Positions 21,741-34,344 of a stretch of 64,000 nt of DNA are shown here, piece after piece. The DNA is taken from assembly GCA_028554755.1 (NCBI GenBank), contig JAPTOF010000001.1, positions 31,030,501 to 31,094,500 of the forward strand, in the 5' to 3' direction. The stretch is from Cordia subcordata. Its lineage: Eukaryota > Streptophyta > Magnoliopsida > Boraginales > Cordiaceae. Numbering within the stretch: the first letter of the stretch is position 1; each line of letters begins with the position of its first letter. The notes under the pieces are model-generated. The model was not told the origin of the DNA. It did not search any database and saw only the letters and a list, made by a program, of their open reading frames with translations. The position numbers and the translations under genes are program-made.

Positions 21741-23216
21741 AGTTTTGTTCTCCTAATTGAATCTTATCCTTTGTGTATTGTAAACTCAAGAGCCACAAAT
21801 CATGTAGCAAATGATCGTGATGCCTTCGTGGAATTTCGGTGAATTGCACATGAAACAAAATATATTTATATTGGAAATAATTCCAAAGTGGAGGAGAAAG
21901 GTATAGGTACCTATCATATGAACATGTAATCTAGTCGTGCATTATTCCTCCATGATATGTTGTATGCTCTAGATTATTCGCCGAAATTTTGTCTCTGTGT
22001 TGGTTCTTGTTAAATTAGGTTTTAGTCTAAACTTTTGTGAATTTGGTATGTCTTTGTATTTAATTACTACCTACTATGGTTCTAGATACTTTTTAGATAG
22101 TTTTGTTGTGAATTAGACTTATGCAATACTAGAAGTAATATTAGTTAAAATATGTTTATTTCTTCTTGCAATGATGAATGTGATGTCAATGTGTGGTATG
22201 TTAGACTTGGCCATATAGGCCAACAAAGAATGCAAATACTAGCTAAAGCAGGCTTGTTAGGTAATATCATTAATGTTGAATTACCTGTTTGTGAACATTG
22301 CCTAACTGGTAAGACAACACGAAAATCATTTGGAAAAGGGACTAGAACTGAGGTTTCATTGCAACTAATTCACAATAACATATGTGGTCCTATAGATATG
22401 AGAGAGAGACATAGAGCTATGTATTTCATTACACTTATTGATGATTATACTCGCACGGCTATGTTTATTTGATTTCTCATAAATCTGAAGCATTAAATTG
22501 TTTTAAAAGATACATAAATTTGGTTGAAAATTAACTAGACAAGAAAGTGAGAGCTTTTAGAATTGATCGAGACCGTGAGTATTTGTCTAATCAGTTTAGA
22601 CAATTATGTGATGGAAAAGGAACAGACAAACAGTTGACTATTCGTAGCACTACACAACAAAAATGATGTTGTGGAAAGGAGGAATAGAACTCTACTAGAA
22701 ATCGTTATATCTATGATGGCATTAGCAAAGCTATGAATCAATTTTCGGGATAATGCTTTGCTTAATGCTCCCTATATACTTAACTGAGTGCCTTCTAAAT
22801 CAATCACTACAACTCCATATGAGTTATAAACTGGTAAAAGCCCAAATTTAAATTTTTTAAAACCTTGGGTATGTGTTGCTTGTACTCACGATCCTACCCA
22901 TAAATATGGAAAATTGGGGGCTCTAGGAAAAAAGAATATTTTCATCAGATGCTCAAAACATTCCAAAGGATATGAGTTTATAGGTGAGCAAGAACGAGTG
23001 TGTTACAATATTAGAATCACAAGATGCCACATTCTTGGAGAATGAGTTTCCTAGTAAGGGTGAGATAGGTCTTGATTTTTCTCTATATGAAACTCTGGAT
23101 CTGGATCTTCTAACCACTCCTAATATCAGTGGGAGCAATCTGCGAAATAAGGAACTGACTTCACAAGAGTCGCAATTCCTATCACAAAATTTGCCACAAC
23201 TTGATCCAAGTTGGGA
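21740..23216 (+). pseudogene. Copia protease and integrase remnant of D
   Basis: The protease signature reads VNSRATNH, where active copia enzymes have a DSGA-type motif; both changes fit G-to-A transitions. The integrase zinc-binding part is recognisable at 22152-22330 (RLGHIGQQRM ... CEHCLTGKTTRKSF), but its first His is Tyr. The first catalytic Asp of the core is Asn (HNNICGPI for a D-containing motif). The frame continues with stops through VVERRNRTLLE near 22670 to a linker cut at 23216 by LTR E. Reverse transcriptase and RNase H are absent. Confidence 0.75.
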
Positions 23217-23562
23217 TGATGCTACTCTAAAGCACAAGTCTTAAAATTAGCCCACAAATACATGTTTTCTGTAGCCTAACATGCAAATACAAGGTCTTAT
23301 TCCATAGGGAGGCAAAAATAGGGAATGGCTCTAAGCTATGTTTCCTAGGAAGCTACTAAAAAGAGACTAATGTACTAATTTTTTTGTGCTTTTTAGATTG
23401 AGTCGAGCTCGGAATTTAAACCCAATCTAAAAGAAACTAAACTAAAGGAATAAAAAGGGAATTAGGAGAAACAAGCTAAATATGGGAAAACAAACAATAG
23501 AAATGGGGATTAGGGGTGACTTCCACTTGATTACAGGGGACCTACTACTCTCTTATTAAGAG

Positions 23563-25036
23563 TGTTAGCTCTATATATCTTATATTAATATTTTAATGAT
23601 AAAAATAATGTGATGATTATATTTGATCATAATTTTTATTGATTTATTGATTATGAATGAATATGATCGAAATATTTATTGAGATATATATGAATGGAAT
23701 GGAGATATTTGGAATTAGATTGATTATGGATGATTGATTATGGTTTGATATTTTCATGAGTTAATTATAGTTGAATTATATTGTTGGAATTGGATTTTCT
23801 TTTATATACCTTGTTTGGCGATGATGGGAAGATAAGGGAAGCTTTATGAAGATCAAATCTATTCATAGCATCCATGAAAGATCAAGACAAGGGGAGATAC
23901 AAGTAAAAAGATGTAAAGGTGACATAAAGGGTACTAAATCTTGCTCTAACGTGTTGTACCTTAAATAAATTCTATAGCTAATATTTTTCTCAAAAAAATT
24001 GAAAAATATATTTCTTAGAGATTTAAACATGATCTTGAATCTTTGAATTATTTGGGTAGTTTTCTCAAAAATTCCTTAAAGCTTGGAATATTTCTATGTC
24101 AAGATTTTGAAGTCAAACAATATTTGAAATCTCTTAAAAAGTTTGTATTAGCATTCATTTGAAAAAAAATGTTTTGCGCACAAAAATTGGATTTTCTGGT
24201 CCACTCGATTGCCCCAACTGGTCGACTGACTAAAGAAGTAGGCCTATCGAGTACATCAGAACAGCGACCTAAATTATTTTTTATCAACTGGCTCAGCAGG
24301 CAGGGCATTCGGTCGACCGGACGCACTGATTGGCAAGCATAAGAACATTATAAAACTAGTCGTTTTAACATATTTTCGGCAAGATTTTTCATATCCTCTA
24401 AATGATTTTGAATTACTGCTACCTTAGGCTCATTTTTACAACTATTTAAACTCTTTTGAGCCTTTGATTTCAATAACAAGCACTACAAGTTACAAGAAAT
24501 AATTCAAGCAAAATCATTGAGTTATAACCTTCCATTCTTGAGCACTATAAGAGCTTTCACTTTCAGTTTTCTTTGAGTGATTAGAAATAGCTTGATACAT
24601 TTAAATATTCATATTATTATTTTTACACACTCTTAGGCTAGAATAATTGTGTGAAAACTTGATTAGCAAGAATGTGGGGAAAATTTGAGCTTTTTGGAGA
24701 GAAAGTTTCAAAGATTTGTAAACAAAGTTGGTTTGTGCTTCACCAACATTTGAATAAGCATTAACATCTAGTAGAGGTGTTACGAAGTCCTAAGAGGAGG
24801 ATTATTGGGCGATGGAAGTAGGTAAAGCCAACCCACCTAAAAATCGAGTGTCTTTCTCTACTCTTTACTTGCTCTGTATTTATTTTCATATATTGCCCGC
24901 TAAGTGCTTGATAATTTGTCTAAAAAAGATTTCTTGCTATGAATTAATTTTAATTGGCATTGAATTAAATTAATTTTTGTAATAGTAGCATAATCTTAAT
25001 TCACCCCTCCTACTTAAGATTATTTGCCTCCTAACA
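23563..25036 (+). repeat. 5' LTR of F
   Basis: The palindrome cluster at 24195-24335 includes GGTCGACCGG at 24311, followed within about 15-30 bases by the TATA box CATTATAAAAC (about 24336-24346). Confidence 0.85.
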
Positions 25037-25038
25037 AG

Positions 25039-25054
25039 TTGTATCAAAATTAGG
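25039..25054 (+). promoter_or_regulatory. Degenerate primer binding site of F
   Basis: TTGTATCAAAATTAGG follows the LTR by two bases and corresponds to the tRNA-Met-type site TGGTATCAGAGC with several changes. Confidence 0.6.
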
Positions 25055-25089
25055 GTTTTACATATAGTTTAATAACTAATAGAATTAAT

Positions 25090-26183
25090 ATGGCAAATAA
25101 TGTTAACTCTACTTCCATTGAAGGTTTGTTGATTAATAAAGCTCTTATATTTGATGGCTTCAATGACAATTTTTTGGAAAATGAGAATGAAAGTTTTTGT
25201 TTAATCACATGATTATAAAGCCTGGAAATTTATTGCAAATGCACCCCAATATCCCATGAAAATAGTAGGAGACAAAAATATTTTGAAAACTAAAGATGAA
25301 TGGGATGAAAAGGATTATAAACTTGTTGAATTGAATTCTAAAGCTTTGTATACCTTGTATGATCGTTTGAATGTTGTTGAATTTGCTAGATTTATGGGAT
25401 GTACTTTGGCTAAAGAAATATGGGATCAACATGAAATAACTTATAAAGAAACTAGCCCAGTAAAGGATTTTGAAATCAACTTGCTTGTTTAAAAATATGA
25501 AATGTTCAAAATAGAACAAAGTGAAAATATTGAGAAAATGTATTCTAAATTCTTCGAAATTGCTAATGGTTTTAAGGCACTTGAAAAGGAATATTTAACA
25601 CAAACATGGTGAGAAAAGTGCTAAAAAGTCTACTATTATCATTGCAACCAAAAGTGACTGCTGTAAAGGAATCAAAGGATCTTAATGCATAACATTAACT
25701 GAGTTGATTGGGTCATTTATGACTAATGAACTTGAGTTAAAGGTTCATGAATAAAAAGACAAAAAGATGAAGAAGTTCATATCTCTTGCTGCTTCAAAAT
25801 ATGCCTTAAGTGATGATAATAATGATGAAGATTTAGATGAAGATATGGCGTTGCTTGCAAGAAACTTCAAAAAATTCATAAAATACAAGAAATGAAGAAA
25901 AGGATATTACTCCAACAACTGGAACAAGAAGGGCAAAAAAACAAAAAGATCAAAGGTGACGAATGAAGAACCAAAATGTTTTCATTGCAACAAATCGGGA
26001 CGCATAAAAGCAAATTATTCAAATCTTGCAAAGCACAAGGAAGGAAAAGCTCTCGAAGTCACATGGGATTCCTCTAATAGTGAAGAGGAAAGCAAAGAAA
26101 AACATGAAATAGCAAACCTTGTATGTCTCATGACAAATGAAAATGAGGTAAGTTCTTCCCCTAGTTTTTCTAGTTTCTCCTAG
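25090..26183 (+). pseudogene. Gag of F
   Basis: ATG at 25090. After a frameshift near 25170 the gag (UBN2-type) body follows, with DEWDEKDYKLVELNSKALYT and a stop at 25490. The zinc knuckle near 25975 reads CFHCNKSGRIKANY, having lost its His and last Cys. The frame ends in a Ser-rich tail with a TAG at 26181. Confidence 0.75.
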
Positions 26184-26199
26184 TCTTGTGAATAAGAAA

Positions 26200-28639
26200 A
26201 TAAATTTACTTTTGAATACTTACAATAGGTATTTTTAATGAATTTGTAAGATTGTGTAGAAAAGTGAAAAGTGAGAACGGCTATTTTATAACATGCATAC
26301 ATAATAAAAATGAAACTGAATATGTTAATTCTCCCTTTTTGCATTTCTATGATAAATATGGAATTGAGCATAACTTTTCGTCACCTCAAACTTCTCAACA
26401 AAATGAGATAGTAGAGAGGAAAAATTGACCCTTAGAAGAAATGGCAAGAACAATATTTAAAGAGCACACTTACCTGCATACTTTTGGGGTGAAGCTATAA
26501 ACACTACTTGTTATGTGCAAAATAGAGTTTTAATTCGACCTATTTTGAATAAAACTGCCCACGAACTTTGGCATGGCAAAACTCCCAATATTTCTTACTT
26601 CAAAGTGTTAGGGTGAAAATGTTTTATTCTAAATATTAAAGATCATTTGCATAAATTTGATGCTAAAACTGATAAAGATATTTTTCTTGGTTATTTAACT
26701 AAAAACAAAGCTTATCGTGTGTATAATAAAAGAACTCTTGTTATGAAAGAATCTATTCATGTCACATTTGATTAACCTAACCAACTTGCACTGAGAATGG
26801 ATGTTGTTGATATAGGTAATCTATTGAAGAAACCATCATTTGAAGATAAACCCACAAATGAAGAAGAATCTCCAAAGGACCAAAATGGTGATAGTCAAGA
26901 AAGAGATTATCAAAACAAGAAAGAAGAGGATCAAGAGCAAAAACAAAACAACATCATGAAGAAAAAAGAAGAGACACATCTGGATCTACCCAAAAGCTGG
27001 AAATTCTTAAGGAATCATCCCAAAGATCAAATAATTGGTGATCCATCTAAAGGTGTAATGATTAGAGATAACATTAATGTTTATTGTGAACATATTGCAT
27101 TTATCTCTCATATAGAACCCAAAAATGTTAAAGAAGCATAACTTGATGAAAATTATATATTAGCTATGCAAGAAGAACTAAATCAATTTTCTAGGAATAA
27201 GGTTTGGAAATTAGTTGAAAGGCCTAAAAATCATCCTGTAATTGGCACTAAATAGGTGTTTAGAAACAAGCTAGATGAATTCGGTAATGTAACTAGAAAC
27301 AAAGCTAGACTTGTTGCACAAGGTTATAATCAAGAAAAAGATATAGATTATGATGAAACTTATGCTCTTATTGCTAGATTAGAGTCCATCTGTATGTCAT
27401 TTACACTTGCATGTATTATGGATTTCAAATTATATCAAATGGATGTAAAAAGTGCTTTTCTAAATGGATTTATTGAAGAAGAGGTTTACATTGAGCAACC
27501 TCTAGGTTTTGAAGATACTAAATTTTCAAATCATGTTTTCAAACTTCAAAAAGTTTTATGTGATTTAAAACAAGCCCCTTGAGCTTGGTAGGAAATACTT
27601 AGTGGTTTTTTTTTTAATTGAAAATGGTTTTAAAATAGGTAGATTGGACTCAACTTTGTTTTCCAAAATAGATAAAAATGATATCTTACTTGTTCAAATC
27701 TATGTAGACGATATCATATTTGGTGTTACTAATGCCGCTCTATGTGATAGTTTTTCTAAATGTATGCACAGGGAATTTGAAATAAGCATTATGGGCGAGT
27801 TAACATTTTTTCTCGGGCTACAAATTAGACAAACAAAAGAAGGAATTTTCATTAACCAAGAAAAATTTACAAAAGAAATAATCCAAAATTTTGGAATGGA
27901 GAAAGTAAAAGAGATTGAGACTCCCATGAGCCCCTTAATTAAGCTTGATAAGGATAAGAACGGTAAGTAGGTTGATGAGAAACTTTTTCGAGGTATGATT
28001 AGTGCCTTTTATACTTAATTGCTTCTAGACCTGTATAATGTTTTCCGTTTGTCTATGTGTGAGATTTCAATCCAATTCCAAGGAATCCCACTTAATTGCT
28101 GTAAAACGAATAATTAGATACTTGAAAGGAATTTGCAATTTTGGTTTGTGGTATCCTAAAGGTACTTCTTTTGATCTATATGGTTTTTCTGATAATAATT
28201 TTGCTGGACGTAAAGTAAATCGAAAACCACTAGTGGTACTTGTCAATTTTTGGGTAATTCCTTGATATCTTGGTCTAGTAAGAAATAAAATAGTGTTGCT
28301 TCATCCACAACTAAAGCTAAATATACTACCTCGGGTAGTTATGTTGCTCAAATATTATGGATGAAACAAAATTTACCTGATTATGAATTGTCTTATGATC
28401 ATATTGCCATTTATTGTGACAACATTAGTGCCATTAATCTCACAAAGAACCTCATTCAATGTTCAAGAACTAAGCACATTGAGATTATGGACCATTTTAT
28501 TAGAGATCACGTTCAAAAAGGTGATATTGTACTTGAATTTGTTGATTCTGTGCATCAACTTGCTGATATTTTTACTCAACCTTTGAATGAAGATCAAATT
28601 TTTAAGATTTGTATAGAAATTTGCATGCAAAGTATGTGA
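26200..28639 (+). pseudogene. Pol of F, internally deleted
   Basis: The protease, integrase zinc domain and first catalytic Asp are missing. Integrase is recognised only from about 26220 (YDKYGIEHNF, QQNEIVERKN), with the second catalytic Asp region eroded. Reverse transcriptase starts near 27150 (KARLVAQGYNQEKDIDYDET, YQMDVKSAFLNG), and the catalytic YVDD is intact at 27701-27712. RNase H ends with CDNISAINLTKN and TKHIEIMDHFIRDHVQKGDI. Stops occur near 26426, 27253, 27580, 27590, 27968 and 28263. Confidence 0.8.
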
Positions 28640-28702
28640 TATTCATGTTATCATTGAATAAAACATGTTTTCATCTTGAAAAATTATTTTTAAACATTCT
28701 GG

Positions 28703-28880
28703 GTTAGCCCGTAGGGGTATCCAGCCGACCGGTAGATCTTTTGACCTGACCAGGTTAAGCAGGTTCTGACATTTTGCATTTTGTTTCAATCGATCAATAG
28801 ACTACCCGACCGACCAGATTGCGCCACATTGTGAATCTTTTAAACTTCTCTCATCTCTCAAACTCCTTACCTTTTCTATA
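28703..28880 (+). promoter_or_regulatory. Possible internal promoter ahead of the env-like ORF
   Basis: Between the pol stop and the env-like start lies a cluster of CCGACCGG / CCGACCGACC motifs (28720-28815), like those upstream of the LTR TATA box. It is followed by TTTTCTATACCC (about 28873-28884) and a pyrimidine-rich stretch before the ATG at 29009. Promoter function is inferred from this similarity only. Confidence 0.35.
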
Positions 28881-29008
28881 CCCTAACCCTTAAGTATCAC
28901 TCCCCATCTTTACAACTCAAAATTTCCCAAAAATCTCTAAAAAATTTCTCATACATTCACTCTAACAATATCACAAAAATCTTCTTTTCCTCAAATCTTC
29001 TCTAAAAA

Positions 29009-30302
29009 ATGGGAGGCACAAGAAGCGGAAAAGACAAAGCTACATCAAAGCAACCTCCCTAGAGATCAAGAATGGATAGCTCTCCTCTACCACCAAAGGA
29101 CAGATATATGCCAGGAAAGACAATCATCTATGGAAAATATCTTATTGATATTGATTTGGCAGGTACTCCTACTGTTTCTTTTCTGCAAGAACATGGTTGG
29201 AATACGTTTATTCACTTGAAATATGAAGCTTATGATGACATGATTCAAGAATTTTATAGAAATCTTACTGGATTAACGATATCCACATTAGAAGTAAGGT
29301 CTACTCTAAATCGTGTTGAAATTTGTTTGGATCAAGACACATTAAGAAGAATTTTCAATATACCTATTGAGGATGAAGGTGAATACTACCAAAAGGGATG
29401 GCCTAAAAAGAAGGATAGTCTTGTGAATGAGACCGTGAATTTTATTTGGGAAGGTATTGATGAGTTTCATATTGGCAAAATACTCCTCAAAACTCTAGAT
29501 TGAGTGCAGAAAAGAGAATAATGCTAAAGGTTATCAATGAAGTGATCATGCCAAGGATTATAAGAAATGATATAATTAACTATCTTGATGCTTATCACAT
29601 GTATCGTATCTATGAAAAGAAAAAGATTGCATTTCCATACATCATGTTGCCCCATATGATATATGTAGTTGGAATGGATGAACCAGATGGATCCAGAAAT
29701 AGTCTTGCATATGGAATGGCACTCACTCGCATTTTTAAATACTTTAAGGTGCCTCTCACGAGGAAAGGACTATTTAGATGGAACCTTGACATCCCTATAT
29801 CCATTCTATAGGAATTTACTAGTATAATGGAAATCCCATCAATCGTGCTCAATTTCTAGCTCTCCCCAGGCACATTAAGGAATTGATTAAGAAAAGGGCC
29901 AAGGATCACACAGCCTTCACAAATCCCGTCATGATTAATCATGGTGATGAGGTACAAGCTGCACTTAATCAAGCTACAAATGTTGAGACTTCTATGGATG
30001 ATGAAGAGGATGAGAACCTAAATGAAGAAGAAAGGCAAGTTCAGTGAGTTATGCATGAGTCAAGAGAGTAATTGGCATAACAAAGAATAAGGGAAGAAGA
30101 AATACGCTGTGGTGCGAGTTCAAGTACTAGGACTCAATCTCATGAGCTGTTTGTTATAGAGAGACTCTTAGAACAAGTAGAGCTTATTAACACAAATTGG
30201 TCTCGTTTGGACGATAGAGTTGGAAGGGTTAGGTCAAATATGGCCGACATGAGAAATGAGATGAATACTTTCTTCAAAGAGTACCAGGAGTGCAATCCTT
30301 GA
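29009..30302 (+). pseudogene. Env-like ORF of F (plant transposon protein domain)
   Basis: ATG at 29009 starting MGGTRSGKD. One TAG at 29060 is followed in frame by an open stretch from 29072 to about 29500, then further frames to 29811 and 29930-30302. The middle (VEICLDQDTLRRIFNIP, later NSLAYGMALTRIFKYF) resembles the 'putative plant transposon protein' domain found in ORFs downstream of pol in SIRE and Athila elements, often labelled envelope-like. The end (LLEQVELINTNWSRLDD...) looks like a coiled coil. No signal peptide or clear membrane segment was seen in the readable parts. At least two frameshifts or stops break it. Confidence 0.65.
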
Positions 30303-30640
30303 TCCACCTGCTCCTTATTTCCAAAAACTTTTTATTTTATGATTTTTCTCTTGCATTCAAGATTTTTTCATTATATTCCATGGTTTAAACTTTTCTATTT
30401 ATGCCTTTATGACTTCTTTATGTTTTGATGATGTAAAAAGGGGAGAAAATATCCCTCTAAGACTATGATTTATGACTCCTATCTAGTATTATGACTTTTA
30501 TAAATTTTATGGTTTTAATACTTTTCTTTGTTTAATAACTCTGGATATGATTAAATTGATATACATGCTTTATTAAGGGGGAGTCATATATGAATCGATT
30601 TAGGGGGAGTAATAAAAATTATGATTTTTGCAATATTATT

Positions 30641-30665
30641 TGTCATAATAAAAAAAAGGGGAGAT
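30641..30665 (+). promoter_or_regulatory. Polypurine tract of F
   Basis: AAAAAAAAGGGGAGAT directly precedes the 3' LTR. Two further AGGGGGAGT runs lie about 60-90 bases upstream. Confidence 0.8.
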
Positions 30666-32148
30666 TGTTAGCTCTATCTGTCTTTTATTAATGTTTTGAT
30701 GATGAAAATAATGTGATGATTATATTTGATCAAAATGTTTATTGATTATGAATGAATGTGATTGAAATATTTATTGAGATATATATGAACAGAATAGAGA
30801 TATTTGGAATTTGATTGATTATGGATAATTGATTATGGTTTGATATTTTATGACTTAATTATATTTGAATTATATTGTTGGAATTGGATTTCCTTTTATA
30901 TACCTTGTTTGGCAATGATAGGAAGATGAAAAAGCTTTATGAAGATCAAATCTATTCATAGCATCCATAAAAGATCAAGACAAGAGGAGATACAAGAAAG
31001 GAGATATAAAGGTGACATAAGGGGTACTGGATCTTGCTCTCATGTGTTGTGCCTTGAATAAATTCTATAGTTTAATATTTTTTTCAAAAAGGCTTTTCTT
31101 GATTTCTCAAAAAAAAATTTTGAAAAACATATTTTTTAAAGATTTTCAAATGATTTTGAATCTTTGAATCATGTGGAAAGTTTTTCAAAACTTTCTTAAA
31201 GATTAGAATATTTCTATATCAAGATTTTTAAGTCAAACAATCTTTGAAGTGTCTGAAAAAGCTTGCATTCACACTGATTTGAAAAAGAAAATGTTATGAG
31301 TAGAAAAATTGGATTTTCTAGTCTACCCAGTTGACCGGAAGGAGCATGCTTGCCAGGTGAATCGGAGCAGTGAGCTAAATTATCTTTTATTCACTACCTC
31401 AGCCGGCAGGGCATCTGGTTGACCCAACCCACCGACCAGCAGCCATAAGAACATTATAAGACTAGTTGTTTTAACTTATTCTGGACAAGATTTTCGTAGC
31501 ATCTAAATGATTTCAAATTGTTGCTACCTTAGGCTTCTTTCTACAACTATTTAAACTCTTTTAAGCCTTTGATTTTAACAAGCATTACAAGGTACAAGAA
31601 GTAATTCAAGCAAAATTATTGAGCTATAATCTTTCATTCTTGAGCTCTACAAGAGCTTTCATTTTTAGTTTTCTTTGAGTGATTAGAAATAGCTTGATAC
31701 ATTTAAATATTATTGTATTATTTTTACACACTCTTCTAGAATAGTTGTATGAAAACTTGATTAGCAAGAGTGTGAGGAATTCTTTAGTATGGGGAACACT
31801 TGGGTTCTTTAGAAAGAAAGCTTCAAAGATTTGTAAACAAAGTTGGTTTGTACTTCACCAACATTTGAATAAGCATTGACATCTAGTGGAGGTATTGTCA
31901 AATTCTAAGAGGAGTATCCTTAGGCGGTGGGTGTAGGCGAAGCCAAACCACCTAAAAATCAGGTGTCTTTCTATATTCTTTACTTGCTCTGTATTTATTT
32001 TCATATATTTCTTGCTAAATGCTCGATAATTTGTCTAATAAAGATTGCTTGCTATGAATTACTTTTAATTGGCATTGAATTAAATTAATTTCCACAAAAA
32101 TAGCATAATCTTAATTCACGCCCTTTTAAGATTATTTACATCCTAACA
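30666..32148 (+). repeat. 3' LTR of F
   Basis: Matches the 5' LTR throughout with many substitutions and small indels. The palindromes at 31320-31440 have decayed (GTTGACCGGA, GTTGACCC) but still precede ACATTATAAGAC. Confidence 0.85.
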
Positions 32149-33719
32149 AAGGGACTATTTGATAGATTTGATTTTAAGATTGCTCTAGTCTAGAATTTTA
32201 ATTAATTATCTTATTATCCTTTAAGCCTGTATGGGTCTATCCTTAAGTGAGCTCAACATAGAGTATAGCATGGTCCTTATAACCTAGGGTTTTTAGACTG
32301 GTTAATTTGGCTCATAGGTGATGTTGATTAAGTATGCCCTAGTGTCTAAACCATTGGCTAGGTCTAAAGTGAAGACCTAGTCTATCTAAGGTAGATTAAA
32401 GTAAGCTAAAATCCTATTAGTTGGATTTAAGGTTAAAGGAAACTCAACTAAGTCCAATCATGAATTGCATGCCATCAACCAATGTATCATAATAGTGGGT
32501 CAAGCTTTTAATCACTCATCAATACATGTTCTTAAGCTTGGCACTTGTTGAACACATAGATCTATCCAACTACTAAACACATAGACATGTTTAAGTTACA
32601 CCATATGACTAATAGAGAACCAACATATAAACTATTGAAGTATGCTTTGCTATTAAGGCATATAGACACACACATAGACATGGATGACTATATAACCCAC
32701 TCTATAAATTCTTTATGCAAACACATAGACATTGTGAAATAAAGATATGGAAATGATTACTACCAAGCAAGCATCCAAATATACATGATATTTCATTGAG
32801 ACATATCATCAAACACATAGAGATGTAAGAAGGTAGGCATTGAAAAACCATAAAAACAACCATATACATTAATCCATCAAATATCTCGCAATAATAAAGT
32901 AATAAATTATCCCATAATACAAGTGTCAATCAACCTCTAAATATCTACTCAACCATAGAAGAAATTAAGTAGAAAAGGAGAAAGAGATTCTTCCTTTCTA
33001 TTCCTAGCTCTTTTTTTTTTTTTCACCAAACTTGCACCAATCTTTGATTCCAAGTGTTTGAATCCCAAAAAGAGCTTGATTCTAAGTGTAGATAGGTATA
33101 GATGAGTGTGTATGAGGTGGGTGAAAGTGATGGAGGGCTAGAGTTTTAATGGGATGAAGCGGGTGTGATGGGTTGATGAAAAAATTCTAATAAAATGGCC
33201 AAAAGTGAACTTTTATAGCCAAAATCGTATATTACCAATTGAGCCAACGAGTCAACCAGCTCCCTAAAGCCTCTAAGCCGTCAAAAAATAAGTAGCTACT
33301 GGTTTAGGCGGCTGAGATAACCGGTCAACCAGTTCTCTGATGCTTGCTTAGCCAATTTTTCAAGTCATGCTCAAATTGGCTCTGTTTCGATTCATTTCGC
33401 TTCCGGTTGCTTTGATCTTACTTCCGAGAGCTTACAAACTCGTTTCTCTTCCACTTTTCATCCTCAAATGGCTCTTCAAATTTTGCCCAAGCCATCCACA
33501 TCTTCATTCAAGGCTCATACAATTCCTCAAATCTCACTTGAAACAGAAGATAAGTGTACTTTAGTGTAATGTTTACTCTTTAAACTCAACTATGAACAAT
33601 TGAACCCTAGTATGCACAACTATGGTACAAAGCTACACTAATGCACTTTATATAGTATAGAACACCTCATAACAAGTATAGAAATGGAAGAACAAATACA
33701 CATAAACTAAGACACATCA

Positions 33720-34115
33720 ACACCCCCAAACCTTCTCCTTGTTTGTACCCAAGCAAGACCAAAACTAAGTTTATCTCCAGTTTGCTAAAAAGGGTTGCCA
33801 AAAGAATTGAATTACTATCTTTTCGAATATAAGGAGTATGAAGGGGTCATTTCTTTCATAAAAGGGATCTCCAAACCTTTTTCAGATCCTCCTCTCAAGC
33901 ACAAAGAGTTCTCACACCTCTTGGGAACTTACCAAGTAGCTAGAATCACCACAAACCTAGGATTCCAACACACGCACCCGGAATGTTGATACTTCATGCC
34001 CTCATCAACTAACATGGCCTCCCAACATATGCTTAACCCCCAAAGATATAAGGAAAAGAATAATACATCACAATGACTTAGATTTTGACGTAAAGAGCCT
34101 TATTCACAATACAAT
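33720..34115 (-). other. 3' internal fragment of E
   Basis: The minus-strand polypurine tract (AAGGAGAAGGTTTGGGGGTGT) is next to the LTR. The sequence then parallels 13313 onward and 51849 onward until it breaks into D sequence at about 34115. Confidence 0.7.
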
Positions 34116-34344
34116 GATTTGATCAGATCTGCGTGATATGCAACTTTGACTTGATGATCTAGGGTATGCCATATGTGAACTACTCTATTGACATGTCCTA
34201 TTACATGAGCGGTTATATATTCCTTACAGATAGATAACATTGGAGCTCTCAAACTATGCTGATCGCATGACTTATTAGTCTGTATGAACATTGCGGTATA
34301 GAGAAAAGCAAGTTATATTGAACCCATCATGGGCAAGTGGGACA
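34116..34344 (+). other. 3' internal remnant of D
   Basis: Non-coding copia tail ending GGGCAAGTGGGACA just before the LTR, the position of a polypurine tract (compare the common CAAGTGGGAGA). Confidence 0.6.

Larger units (their letters stand above)
23563..32148 (+). mobile_element. SIRE-like copia element F with env-like ORF, inside LTR E
   Basis: Two LTRs of 1474 bp (23563-25036) and 1483 bp (30666-32148), both TGTTAGCTC...CCTAACA, flanked by AAGAG (23558-23562) and AAGGG (32149-32153), a one-mismatch TSD. The order is gag, a pol lacking protease and most of integrase, then an extra env-like ORF, as in the SIRE/Agrovirus lineage of copia. Many stops and frameshifts make it inactive. Confidence 0.85.
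23217..34115 (-). mobile_element. Truncated gypsy-type element E inside D
   Basis: It consists of one 3' LTR (23217-33719, split by F) and about 400 bp of 3' internal region (33720-34115). The rest of the element and the RT region of D are gone, probably by one deletion. Excluding F the LTR is about 1.91 kb. It starts TGATGCTAC and ends ACACATCA, like LTR B. A TATA box (CTATAAAAG, minus strand, 33210-33218) lies next to decayed palindromes (GGTCAACCAG) at 33240-33335. Confidence 0.75.
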
